From: CAIWHR01 sp963773195
GTDB taxonomy: Bacteria > Pseudomonadota > Gammaproteobacteria > Burkholderiales > Casimicrobiaceae
Length of the DNA: 64,000 nucleotides
Assembly: GCA_963773195.1 (NCBI GenBank)
Contig: CAVZAE010000002.1
Location: forward strand, 124,001 to 188,000
Direction of reading: 5' to 3'
Shown here piece by piece: positions 19,571-30,371 of the stretch. Under the pieces are notes generated by a model. The model was not told the origin of the DNA, did no database searches, and worked only from the letters and a program-made list of their open reading frames with translations. The stretch's first letter is position 1; every line of letters begins with the position of its first letter. The translations under genes were made by a program, and so were the position numbers.

Positions 19571-20545
19571 ATGTTGCGTCGCGTAGCCGCATGGCCACTC
19601 ATCGTGCTCGTCCTCTCCGCATTCGCGATCTCGAACGCCGGCGCGGCTGTGCAGAGGACGTTTGTCGCATCCGACGGCGTCGACACGAATCCCTGCACCC
19701 TCGCTGCGCCCTGTCGCGGTTTCCAGGCAGCCATCGACGCGGTCGCGGCGGGTGGCGAAGTCGTCGCCATGGACACGGCGGGCTATGGAGCGATGGAAAT
19801 CCACAAGTCAGTCTCCGTGATCGTCCCACCTGGCGTGCACGCGGGCCTGTCACCGAGCGCGGGAATTCCGCTGCCCGGATATCCGGGTCAATTCGGCGTC
19901 GTGCTCATCGATATCCAAAACACCGACATCGTCGTCCTGCGCGGCCTCAACATCAACCAGCAGGGTACGGTGACAGGCGGTATCGAATGGATCAGCACGC
20001 ACGGCGGAACGGTGTACGTCGAGAACGTCGTGGTCAACGGATTTCCGAAGGAAGGCGTCTACGTTCAGGCACCCGCGGCGACGCTGATCGTGAAGGACTC
20101 GGTCTTCCGCAATAACGGCGTCGGCATATACGGAGCGATCGCGGGCGGCGGTCGCGGCTTCAATAATCTGGGCGGGATACTCGCCGATCACGTGCGCATC
20201 GAAAATTCGAGCACTGGCATCCGCGCGCTCAGCGAGATCGGATTCGTCCTGAGCAACAGCGAAATCACTTCGAACGACGTGGGGTTCGACGTCCAATCGA
20301 CCACCGGCCACTCCTCCACTGTGAGGATTGATCGTTGCTCGATCACGCGCAACGCATCCATCTTCACCTTGAACGGCGCGGGTGGGGGGCCCGGCGGGAC
20401 GCCTTATGCCGCCTGGGAGGCCGCGGCTTCGATTCTCAATTACAACGGGCCGGGGACGAAGACGGGCGCTACCCATGTGACGTCCTACGGCAACAACTCC
20501 CTGGAGTTCGGGGCGTTCTTCGGCAGCGCCTTTCCTCCCCAGTAA
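19571..20545 (+). CDS. secreted right-handed parallel beta-helix protein
   Basis: A 324-residue exported protein of unknown function. A signal peptide (about residues 1-26, ending SNAGAA) is followed by TFVASDGVDTNPCTLAAPCRGFQAAIDAVAAGGEV, a common opening of right-handed beta-helix proteins (two Cys near residues 42 and 48). Repeating short strands follow: VVLRGLNINQQG, TVYVENVVVNGF, TLIVKDSVFRNNGVGIYG, HVRIENSSTGIRALS, FVLSNSEITSNDVGFDV, VRIDRCSITRNA, at about 22-25 residue spacing. Such folds occur in polysaccharide lyases and surface proteins; no catalytic residues could be assigned. It stands alone, 168 bp after rlmM, with valS convergent. Confidence 0.82.
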   Translation: MLRRVAAWPLIVLVLSAFAISNAGAAVQRTFVASDGVDTNPCTLAAPCRGFQAAIDAVAAGGEVVAMDTAGYGAMEIHKSVSVIVPPGVHAGLSPSAGIPLPGYPGQFGVVLIDIQNTDIVVLRGLNINQQGTVTGGIEWISTHGGTVYVENVVVNGFPKEGVYVQAPAATLIVKDSVFRNNGVGIYGAIAGGGRGFNNLGGILADHVRIENSSTGIRALSEIGFVLSNSEITSNDVGFDVQSTTGHSSTVRIDRCSITRNASIFTLNGAGGGPGGTPYAAWEAAASILNYNGPGTKTGATHVTSYGNNSLEFGAFFGSAFPPQ

Positions 20546-20585
20546 GGGGACGTTGACCGCCGAAACGCGTGCAGGAGGTCGGGCG

Positions 20586-23420
<2,835 letters not shown>

Positions 23421-23459
23421 GGATCTCACGACAGCGGGATGTGCCCGCAACCGACTGAA

Positions 23460-23465
23460 ATTATA
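23460..23465 (-). promoter_or_regulatory. -10 element of the valS promoter
   Basis: A perfect TATAAT on the reverse strand, about 40 bp upstream of the valS start codon. No strong -35 hexamer was recognised at 16-18 bp. Confidence 0.45.
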
Positions 23466-23592
23466 GCGGAATTGGACGCGCCTTCGGTCGCAGTGCCCGT
23501 CTCGCCAGGGCGCTTCGGCTGTTCGCACGAATTGCGGTCGTCGGTTCGCGGGTTATGATTCGCTGGGAGTCCGCGCAAGCGCAAATCGCTTC

Positions 23593-23913
23593 ATGCATCG
23601 GCCACCGACCTATCGCGCACTCCTCGCCGCCTTCCTGCTCGTCGCGACGCAGCAGGCGGCGCAGTGGCACGCGCTCGAACACCTCGGAGCATGGTTCCAG
23701 CGCTCGCACGAGCAGGCGCTGCACGTTCCGACCCCCGACGGGCCATGCGCGATCTGCGCGTTGTTCGCCGGCGGCGCCTCCGCCGTGCCGAACGAGGCGA
23801 CCTCGTTCCCCCCGCCCGCGGAGAGCTTCGCTGTCTCCTCGCTCCACGACTCACTTCTGACGACGGCTCCGCCGTCGTCGTACCGGATCCGCGCCCCCCC
23901 CGCTCTCCTCTAG
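23593..23913 (+). CDS. small DUF2946-like secreted protein
   Basis: A 106-residue protein with an N-terminal membrane or signal segment (YRALLAAFLLVATQQAAQ), a histidine-bearing middle (QWHALEHLGAWFQRSHEQALH) and a CAIC motif (DGPCAICALFAGGA, about residues 50-63). It ends in RIRAPPALL, the kind of Pro-rich tail seen in DUF2946 proteins, which often sit beside metal transport genes. The His/Cys content and the location just upstream of a zinc-uptake-like cluster suggest periplasmic metal handling; that is inference. The ATG at 23593 starts 66 bp before the porin gene's region. Confidence 0.6.
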   Translation: MHRPPTYRALLAAFLLVATQQAAQWHALEHLGAWFQRSHEQALHVPTPDGPCAICALFAGGASAVPNEATSFPPPAESFAVSSLHDSLLTTAPPSSYRIRAPPALL

Positions 23914-23979
23914 TGCCGCCCGGTCCCGCGCGCGAACGACTTGCGCCGGAGTTCCCTCACGCACCGAGGAGTGCCCATC

Positions 23980-25386
23980 ATGTCGAGAAGCATGCTGGTG
24001 TCCGGCGCCATGGCGCTGGCGCTTGCCGCCGCGCCTGCCGCGCACGCGGCCACCGACGCCGAGCTCGCCGAGATTCGCGAGCAGATCAAGCAACTGAAAG
24101 AGAACTACGAGGCGCGCATCCAGGCGCTGGAGCAGCGACTCAAGGACGCGGAGTCGCGGCAGCCCACAGCCGCGGCGACCGCGACCAACGCAGTGTCGGC
24201 AACCGCCGATGCTGCGCCTCCGCCCGTCGCCGCGGCGACACCTTCGGGAGCCACAGGCATCGCCGCCTTCAACCCGGCGATCTCGGCGGTGCTGCAAGGG
24301 GTCTACGCGAACCTGTCGCAGGACCCGAATCAGTACGCGATCGCCGGCTTCGCGCCCAGCGGCGACATCGCGCCGGCGAAGCGCGGCTTCAGCATTGCCG
24401 AGTCCGAGCTGACGCTGTCCGCGAACGTCGACGACAAGGTCTACGGCAATCTCACGTTCTCGTTGTCGCCCGAGAACACGGTCGACGTCGAGGAGGCTTA
24501 TGGGCTCTTCACGTCGGTTCCCTACGGCGTCGCGCCCAAATTCGGGCGATTCCTGTCGAGCATCGGCTATATGAACGACCAGCACCAGCACGCATGGGAT
24601 TTCTTCGACGCCCCACTCGTCTATCAGGCGTTCCTCGGCGGCCAATTCCAGAACAACGGGCTGCAGGTGAAGTGGGTCGCTCCCACCGATCTCTTCGTCG
24701 AGTTCGGCGGCGAGGTCGGGAGCGGTGAAAGCTTCCCCGGCAACGACAGGAACAAGAATGGCATCGGCGACGGCAACGCATATGTCCACGTCGGCGGCGA
24801 CGTCGGACCCAGCAGCAGCTGGCGCGCCGGACTCTCGTACCTGCAGACGGCAGCAAGGAACCGCGATTACGCGCAGATCGATCTCGCGGGCAACGACGCC
24901 GATCTCTCCTTCACCGGCGGCTCGCAGCTCGCGATCGCCGACTTCGTCTGGAAGTGGGCGCCGAACGGCAACGCAACCGACACGAACTTCAAGTTGCAGA
25001 GCGAGTACTTCTGGCGGCGCGAGCGCGGCGACCTGACTTACGACGCGACCGGGGCGCTGGGACTGACCCAGATCGGCAACTACGGGGCGAACCAGAGCGG
25101 TTTCTACGTTCAGGGCGTCTGGCAGTTCATGCCGCAATGGCGCGTCGGCGCGCGCTACGACTGGCTCGATCCCGGCAGCGTCGACTACGGCGTGAATTCA
25201 GTCTATCTCGCCAACGGCTCGTTCAATCCGCAACGCGCCGCCGTGATGCTCGACTGGACGCCATCGGAATTCAGTCGCTTCCGCGTCCAGTACCAGCAGG
25301 CGAAGCTCAGGCCCGACTTCACCGACAACGAATTCTTCCTGCAATATATCCTCACCCTCGGCGCGCATGGCGCGCACAAGTTCTGA
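23980..25386 (+). CDS. outer-membrane porin-like protein of a metal-uptake cluster
   Basis: A 468-residue exported protein. The signal peptide ends near AAHAA (about residue 21). A short coiled coil follows (LAEIREQIKQLKENYEARIQ, about 27-60), then an Ala/Pro/Thr-rich linker and a long beta-rich domain with alternating aromatic strands (FGRFLSSIGYMNDQHQHAWDFF, GLQVKWVAPTDLFVEFGGE, AIADFVWKWAP), ending in the family-type strand FFLQYILTLGAHGAHKF. This fits an outer-membrane barrel; the C-terminal Phe supports BAM recognition. GAGGA 13 bp upstream fixes ATG 23980 rather than the upstream in-frame start. A metal-binding-protein gene follows 14 bp later, so a role in zinc or manganese entry is inferred. 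Confidence 0.75.
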   Translation: MSRSMLVSGAMALALAAAPAAHAATDAELAEIREQIKQLKENYEARIQALEQRLKDAESRQPTAAATATNAVSATADAAPPPVAAATPSGATGIAAFNPAISAVLQGVYANLSQDPNQYAIAGFAPSGDIAPAKRGFSIAESELTLSANVDDKVYGNLTFSLSPENTVDVEEAYGLFTSVPYGVAPKFGRFLSSIGYMNDQHQHAWDFFDAPLVYQAFLGGQFQNNGLQVKWVAPTDLFVEFGGEVGSGESFPGNDRNKNGIGDGNAYVHVGGDVGPSSSWRAGLSYLQTAARNRDYAQIDLAGNDADLSFTGGSQLAIADFVWKWAPNGNATDTNFKLQSEYFWRRERGDLTYDATGALGLTQIGNYGANQSGFYVQGVWQFMPQWRVGARYDWLDPGSVDYGVNSVYLANGSFNPQRAAVMLDWTPSEFSRFRVQYQQAKLRPDFTDNEFFLQYILTLGAHGAHKF

Positions 25387-25400
25387 AAGGGACCTGCACC

Positions 25401-26306
25401 ATGCCTTCTCTTCTTCGATGGATGCTCGTGCTCACCATCGCGCTTACGTCGGGCTCCGCGCTCGCCGCGCTCAATGTCTTCGCCACCGTCCCCGAGTGGG
25501 GCGCGCTCGTCTCGGAGCTGGGAGGCGACAAAGTCAATGTCTACGTCGCGACCAACGCGTTGCAGGATCCGCACCACGTCGAGGCCAAGCCCAGTCTCAT
25601 CGCTCGTGCGCGATCGGCCGATCTCGTCGTCGCCACCGGCGCGGAGCTCGAGATCGGCTGGTTGCCGCTGGTGCTCCAGCAGGCGGGCAACCCGGCCATC
25701 AAACCCGGGAAACGCGGCTACTTCGAGGCCGCGTCCTACGTCACGCTGCTCGACAAACCGGCACGGCTCGATCGCGCCGAGGGCGACGTCCATCCGGGTG
25801 GCGATCCGCACATCCAGACCGATCCCCGCAACATTGCGAAGATTGCTGCGCCGCTCGCGCAGCGCCTGGCCGAGCTCGATCCGCCGAACGCGGCGTGGTA
25901 CCAGGCGCGGTACAAGGCGTTTTCCGAGAAATGGACCGCGGCGATCGCGAACTGGGAGATGCAGGCGGCGCCGCTGCGCGGAACGAAGATCGTGATTCAG
26001 CACAAGGCGTTCACGTACCTGCAGGCCTGGCTCGGGCTGAATGCGATCGCGGCGCTCGAACCCAAGCCCGGGGTCGAGCCGACGACCGCCCATCTGTCGG
26101 AGGTGCTCGAGCTCCTGCAGCGTGACCCGGCGAAGATGGTGGTGCGTGCGGCCTACCTGAGCGATCGCGCGACGCAGTGGCTCGCCGAGCGGACGAAGAT
26201 CAACGTCGTCGTGCTTCCGTTCACGGTCGGCGGCGACGAACAGGCGAAGGATCTCTACGGCCTGTTCGACGACACGATCGCGCGGCTCCTCAAGGGCGCG
26301 CAATGA
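25401..26306 (+). CDS. zinc/manganese ABC transporter substrate-binding protein
   Basis: A 301-residue cluster A-I (ZnuA/TroA-type) periplasmic metal receptor. A signal peptide (residues 1-22) is followed by LNVFATVPEWGALVSELGGDKV, typical of the family. Likely metal ligands are His58/His59 (DPHHVE), His137 (GDPH), His201 (VIQHKAF) and an Asp late in the chain. The His/Asp-rich loop of enterobacterial ZnuA is reduced to DVHPGGDPH. The gene lies 14 bp after the porin gene, and its stop overlaps the permease start (ATGA). Zn versus Mn cannot be settled by eye. Confidence 0.9.
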   Translation: MPSLLRWMLVLTIALTSGSALAALNVFATVPEWGALVSELGGDKVNVYVATNALQDPHHVEAKPSLIARARSADLVVATGAELEIGWLPLVLQQAGNPAIKPGKRGYFEAASYVTLLDKPARLDRAEGDVHPGGDPHIQTDPRNIAKIAAPLAQRLAELDPPNAAWYQARYKAFSEKWTAAIANWEMQAAPLRGTKIVIQHKAFTYLQAWLGLNAIAALEPKPGVEPTTAHLSEVLELLQRDPAKMVVRAAYLSDRATQWLAERTKINVVVLPFTVGGDEQAKDLYGLFDDTIARLLKGAQ

Positions 26307-27106
26307 ACGGCCTCGGCGTGAATCTCGGCGCGATCGAGCTCTCGATCCTGCTGCCCGCCTTCGTCGCCGGGGTCCTGGTCACCGCGACGCACGTGCCGCT
26401 CGGCATGCAGGTGCTCGCGCGCGGCATCGTCTTCATCGACCTCGCGATCGCACAAGTCGCGGGCTGCGGCGTGCTGCTTGCCGATCAGCTAGGCTTCGAG
26501 GCAGAAGGCATCGCCGTGCAGGTCGCCGCGCTCGTCGCGGCGCTCGGCGGAGCCCTGCTGCTCACCTGGACCGAGAAGGTCTGGCCCGACGTGCAAGAGG
26601 CAGTGATCGGCGTCGTGTTTGTGCTCGCCGCCTCGGGCAGCGTGCTGCTGCTCGCGAGCAACGTCCACGGCAGCGAACATCTGCGCGATTTGCTCGTCGG
26701 GCAGATCCTGTGGGCGCAACCCACGCGCTTGCTCTGGACAGCGCTCGTCTACGCGGCCGTTCTTGCGCTGTGGTTCGGCGCGCGCGAGCGGCTCGGGCGC
26801 ACCGGGTTCTACGTGCTATTCGCCGTCGCGGTAACGGTCTCGGTGCAGTTGGTGGGCCTCTACCTCGTGTTCGCGACGCTGATCGTGCCGCCGCTCGCGA
26901 CGCGCCGGATGACACGGCGCCGTCTCGTCGCCGCATGGGGACTCGGAGCTCTGGGCTATGCCGTCGGACTCGTGCTGTCGACCGCTCTCGATCTTCCGAG
27001 CGGCCCTGCGATCGTCTGGGTGCTGGTGCTGCTCGCGCTCGGTTGCTACGCGTTAGCAGCGCGAGCGACGCCTGCGTCGGTGGCGGTAGACTCGAAGGTG
27101 CGATGA
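26303..27106 (+). CDS. zinc/manganese ABC transporter permease (ABC-3 family)
   Basis: A 267-residue ZnuB/ABC-3-type membrane permease with about seven hydrophobic helices. Characteristic stretches are LPAFVAGVLVTATHVPLGMQV, RGIVFIDLAIAQVAGCG (the conserved loop thought to face the ATPase) and LVGLYLVFATLIVPPLATRR. It starts inside the stop of the binding-protein gene (ATGA overlap). No ATPase gene follows or precedes it, so the transporter must use an ATPase encoded elsewhere, or the ATPase gene has been lost. The next gene, an ECF sigma factor, is convergent. Confidence 0.88.
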   Translation: MNGLGVNLGAIELSILLPAFVAGVLVTATHVPLGMQVLARGIVFIDLAIAQVAGCGVLLADQLGFEAEGIAVQVAALVAALGGALLLTWTEKVWPDVQEAVIGVVFVLAASGSVLLLASNVHGSEHLRDLLVGQILWAQPTRLLWTALVYAAVLALWFGARERLGRTGFYVLFAVAVTVSVQLVGLYLVFATLIVPPLATRRMTRRRLVAAWGLGALGYAVGLVLSTALDLPSGPAIVWVLVLLALGCYALAARATPASVAVDSKVR

Positions 27107-27124
27107 AGGGCCGCTCGCAACGAG

Positions 27125-28379
27125 CTAACGCCCCGCCTGCTGCATCAGAAACTCTCGCATCGCGGGGTCTTCGCACAACCCGATCGCACGGGTATACGCG
27201 TCCGCGGCCTCGGCATCACGACCTGCTCGCTTGAGCAGGTAAGCGGCAAGCGCCCAGTACGGCTGGTAGGTCTCGATCGCCTCGCCCGGGATCGACTGGA
27301 GCAGCGTCCATCCGGTCGTGACGTCGCGTGCCTCGGCGACGGCCGCGGCTCGCCCGACAAGCGCTCCGGTCGTCGGGGCAAGAGATACGAGCCCCTCGTA
27401 GAGGACGGCAATCGCCTCCCAGTCCGTGCGACCGCTCGATGCGCGCCGGACATGCGCCGACTGAATCGCAGCCTCGAGCTGGAAACGACCGATGCGGTTC
27501 GCCTGGCCGGCGGCGCTCAGGAGCTGCTCCGCCTCTGTGATCATCGATGTCGCCCAGCGCGATGCATCCTGTTCGGACAACGGCACATACTCGCCGTCCG
27601 GGCCTCGTCGAGCGTCACGGCGCGACTCGCAGTACAGCATGAGCGCGAGGAGCCCTTGCACCTCCGGGTCGGCGGGCATCAGGCCCCACAGCAGGCGGCC
27701 CAGTTCGATCGCCTCCGCGGATAATCCGCTGCGGCGCGGGTCCGCCCCCGCCACGTCCTCCCAGCCGCTGCCGTACGCGGCGTAGATCGCTTCGAGCACC
27801 GCATCGAGACGCGACGGCAATTCCCTGGCGCCTGGCAACTCGAATCCAATCGCCGCGTCGCGGATCTTCGCCTTCGCGCGAGTGAGGCGCTGACCCATGG
27901 CCGCGGGCCGCACCAGAAACGCGGACGCGATGCGCGCCGCGTCCAGCCCGAGAACCGCCTGGAGCATGAGCGGTGTGCGAGCACCCGCGTCGATGGCGGG
28001 ATGCGCGCAAACGAACAGCAGCTTGAGACGCTCGTCCGGAAACTCGACCGTCGATCCCGCCAGTTCCGCCGCCTCGTCGGCCACCGCGAGAAGCGTGGGC
28101 ATCGCATCGGCGTGCACGCGAGCGTGCCGCGCGGCGTCGATCAGGCGACGACGCGCGGCGACCAGCAGCCATGCCTCCGGATTTTCCGGCGGCCCGCTTC
28201 GAGGCCACGCTTCCAGGCGCCGATCGAAAGGCGTCCGCAAGCGCGTCTTCCGCCGCGGCGACGTCCCGCGAGCGCGCGGCGAGGAATGCGACGAGACGGC
28301 CGTAGGAATCGCGCGCGACGCGCTCGATCGACTGATGAGCGCCCGTGACTACGTCCGATTCGTCGCCGCGTGCCATCAT
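27125..28379 (-). pseudogene. ECF RNA polymerase sigma factor (YCII-associated type), one frameshift
   Basis: About 417 residues if one extra base near 28225 is removed. The sigma region 2 segment (SIERVARDSYGRLVAFLAARSRDVAAAEDALADAF) lies in one frame. The remainder starts RRLEAWPRSGPPENPEAWLLVAARRRLIDAARH in another and continues through region 4 (a VLGLDAARIASAFLVRPAAMGQRLTRAKAKIRD helix-turn-helix) and a long C-terminal extension with SRRDARRGPDGEYVPLSEQD. Long sigma factors of this kind are paired with YCII/DGPF proteins, as here (28402-28749). The span is 3n+1, matching one inserted base. It probably regulates itself and the YCII gene, but no target promoter was identified. Confidence 0.8.
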
Positions 28380-28401
28380 CGGCCGACGAGGACCGCGCCG
28401 A

Positions 28402-28749
28402 CTACGCCGTCCAGACCGGCCGCACCTCGATCGCCCCTTGGGCGGCACCGGGGCAGCGCGCCGCCCAGGACAACGCAGCGTCGGCGTCGGGCGTCTCGAT
28501 GAGGTAGTAGCCTCCGAGCTGCTCCTTGGTTTCCGCGAAAGGCCCGTCGGAGACGCTGGTTTTGCCGGCCGAGCTGCGCACGGTCGTCGCGGAGGTTGTC
28601 GGCTTCAGGCGATTGGCCCCGACGTAGACGCCCGCCTTCTTCATCGCCTCGGTATAGGCGGCATAGGCCGCGATCGTCCGGTCCGTCGTTTCCTTGGTGG
28701 CGGACAGCATGCCCGCCTCGTCGCGGTAGATCATCAGCAGAAATTGCAT
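28402..28749 (-). CDS. YCII-related (DGPF) domain protein
   Basis: A 115-residue protein beginning MQFLLMIYRDEAGM, with the DGPF motif in TSVSDGPFAETKEQLGGYYLIE (about residues 66-87), which defines the DGPF/YCII-related group fused or linked to ECF sigma factors. The fold is dimeric ferredoxin-like. The biochemical role is not known. AAGGAGC lies 8 bp upstream of the ATG. It precedes the sigma factor gene by 22 bp and is likely co-transcribed with it. Confidence 0.88.
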   Translation of the reverse strand: MQFLLMIYRDEAGMLSATKETTDRTIAAYAAYTEAMKKAGVYVGANRLKPTTSATTVRSSAGKTSVSDGPFAETKEQLGGYYLIETPDADAALSWAARCPGAAQGAIEVRPVWTA

Positions 28750-28959
28750 CGTTGCTCCTTGAACGGTGTTGGGCGGAAGGTTCCGCCTGACAATGACGTT
28801 CGAGCGGGCTTCATTTCGACAATGACGACAATGGCGGCGCTGCGCGCGGGTCGCGTCGAGCCTTCAGGCGGTCCGGGTGGCGAGCGCCTCTCCGGGAGTC
28901 CAGCCTCCAAATGATACGCGGCGGGCGGGCGCACGATGGCGCCACAGGCCCTTACTGCG

Positions 28960-29910
28960 TCACGGATTCGATTCGCGCCATTTCGTGATCTCGCGTTCGA
29001 TCGCCTCGGCAACGTACGTCCGTAAGAGCTGTCCGACCTCGCGGTTGATCGTGGCGATGAGATCGGCGCTCGCGCGATCGACGACCGGCTGCAGGCGGGC
29101 GGCGAGCTCGCCCTGGAGCCCGGTGTCGGTGAAGATGTCAATCCGCTGCAGCACCTGCATGCGAATTTCTTCGGCGACAGCTTCCCACGACGGCGCTGCC
29201 GCGGGAACGGGTAAATCGGCAATGGGAACGTCGGTTGAAGCGTCGATGGGATTGTCGGCCATGACCTCGACCGGTGCCTCGATCGGCTCGTCCTCCGTCG
29301 GCTCGACCGGCGCAGCGTCCGGCGCGACAACGGGTTCAACGGCGGACGACGCATCCGCTTCGGGGCGGTCGAGCTCGCGCTCGAGCACGGTCTCCGGCAG
29401 CAGCCCGGTCGCGGCGTCCAGACCTGAATCAGGCGCCGCTGCAAGACGCGCTGCGAGCGCCGAAGCGAGCACGGCCGCGGCCGAGTCCGGATCGGGTTGG
29501 TGGTCGTCGGAGCGGTCTTGCAGCAACGCGGGAGCGACCGACTCCGCTTGAGGTGACGGGGCGGCACGGAGCGTCGACGGTGGTACGACGGCAATGGAGT
29601 CCGGCGCGGGCCCCGTGATGCTCGCCCCGCCGAGCTGCGATTCGAGCCACAACGATTCGTCGCCGTCGTCGGCTTCGTTCTCTATCGCGACTTCTTCGAG
29701 GTCGACGACAACGTCGGTAAGTTCAGGCACGTCTTCCGACGCCTCGTGGCGCACGGAACCAGTCGGCCGCACCGACGCGCGCGCTCTCTGCGACATCGCC
29801 CTTGCGGCGATTTCGTCTGTGAGCTCGGGGATATCGGGCTCAGGCTCGCGCCCGCGGTTGCGCCGCATCAGCGCATCGGCCTGGTCGAGGAGCTCGCGTG
29901 CCGTAGGCAT
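28960..29910 (-). CDS. acidic conserved protein between holC and the sigma/YCII pair
   Basis: A 316-residue protein without a recognised catalytic domain. Two short repeats occur near the N-terminus, DIPELTDE (about residue 26) and DVPELTDV (about residue 60). Residues 75-230 are low complexity, rich in Ala/Pro/Asp/Glu/Val. The C-terminal 85 residues (SWEAVAEEIRMQVLQRIDIFTDTGLQ...EAIEREITKW) are a likely amphipathic helical domain. In some Burkholderiales a DUF2486 protein with a similar short motif follows holC; whether this is the same family needs a profile search. Its stop is about 50 bp from the ribosome-binding region of nothing recognisable, and it begins 11 bp after holC. Confidence 0.75.
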   Translation of the reverse strand: MPTARELLDQADALMRRNRGREPEPDIPELTDEIAARAMSQRARASVRPTGSVRHEASEDVPELTDVVVDLEEVAIENEADDGDESLWLESQLGGASITGPAPDSIAVVPPSTLRAAPSPQAESVAPALLQDRSDDHQPDPDSAAAVLASALAARLAAAPDSGLDAATGLLPETVLERELDRPEADASSAVEPVVAPDAAPVEPTEDEPIEAPVEVMADNPIDASTDVPIADLPVPAAAPSWEAVAEEIRMQVLQRIDIFTDTGLQGELAARLQPVVDRASADLIATINREVGQLLRTYVAEAIEREITKWRESNP

Positions 29911-29921
29911 GGGTCAGCGCG

Positions 29922-30347
29922 CTACACGCGCTCCGCAAGATTGTGCGACCGCACCTCGTAGCCGCGTGCCTTGTAGAACTTCCAGCGCTCGCGGCCGGTA
30001 GCCACCTGCTCGTCGTCCTTGCCGATCACCTCGAGCAGCCGCTCGAAGCGCGAGAAGAACGGCGGCGGCGACGGATGCAGGTTGACGAGCACCGCAGCGG
30101 GACCGTCGTGGGCAAGCGCATGATCGACGAGAACCGGCGTCTCGGCAGCGAGCCGACTGTCGATCCGGCAGTGGGGAACGAATCCAAGCGCCGGCCAGGT
30201 CCACAGGAAACGGTCGAATTCGTCGGTCGTGACGGCGTCAGGTGTCAGCACGCGGGCGCTGCCATGTTGCGACCAGGCCTTGGCGACGAGCGTCGCCGCG
30301 ATCTCGTAGCGACTCGCGCAATGCGTGTAAAAATCGATCGTCGTCAT
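29922..30347 (-). CDS. holC: DNA polymerase III subunit chi
   Basis: A 141-residue chi subunit, which links the clamp loader to single-stranded-DNA-binding protein through psi. It begins TTIDFYTHCASRYEIAATLVAKAW, has the conserved RFLWTWPALGFVPHC, and PVLVDHALAHDGPAAVLVNLHPSPPPFFSRFERLLEVI, and ends WKFYKARGYEVRSHNL. All are typical of HolC. The length fits the usual 140-150. It follows pepA (24 bp apart), the same order as in many proteobacteria, and precedes the acidic protein gene. Confidence 0.95.
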   Translation of the reverse strand: MTTIDFYTHCASRYEIAATLVAKAWSQHGSARVLTPDAVTTDEFDRFLWTWPALGFVPHCRIDSRLAAETPVLVDHALAHDGPAAVLVNLHPSPPPFFSRFERLLEVIGKDDEQVATGRERWKFYKARGYEVRSHNLAERV

Positions 30348-30371
30348 CGGCGGCAGCCGCGACGCCAGCCG

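Noticed and set aside
23421..23592. Zur operator upstream of the metal-uptake cluster
   Set aside because: No ATGTTATA-type palindrome or similar was seen; only a weak TATGAT hexamer.
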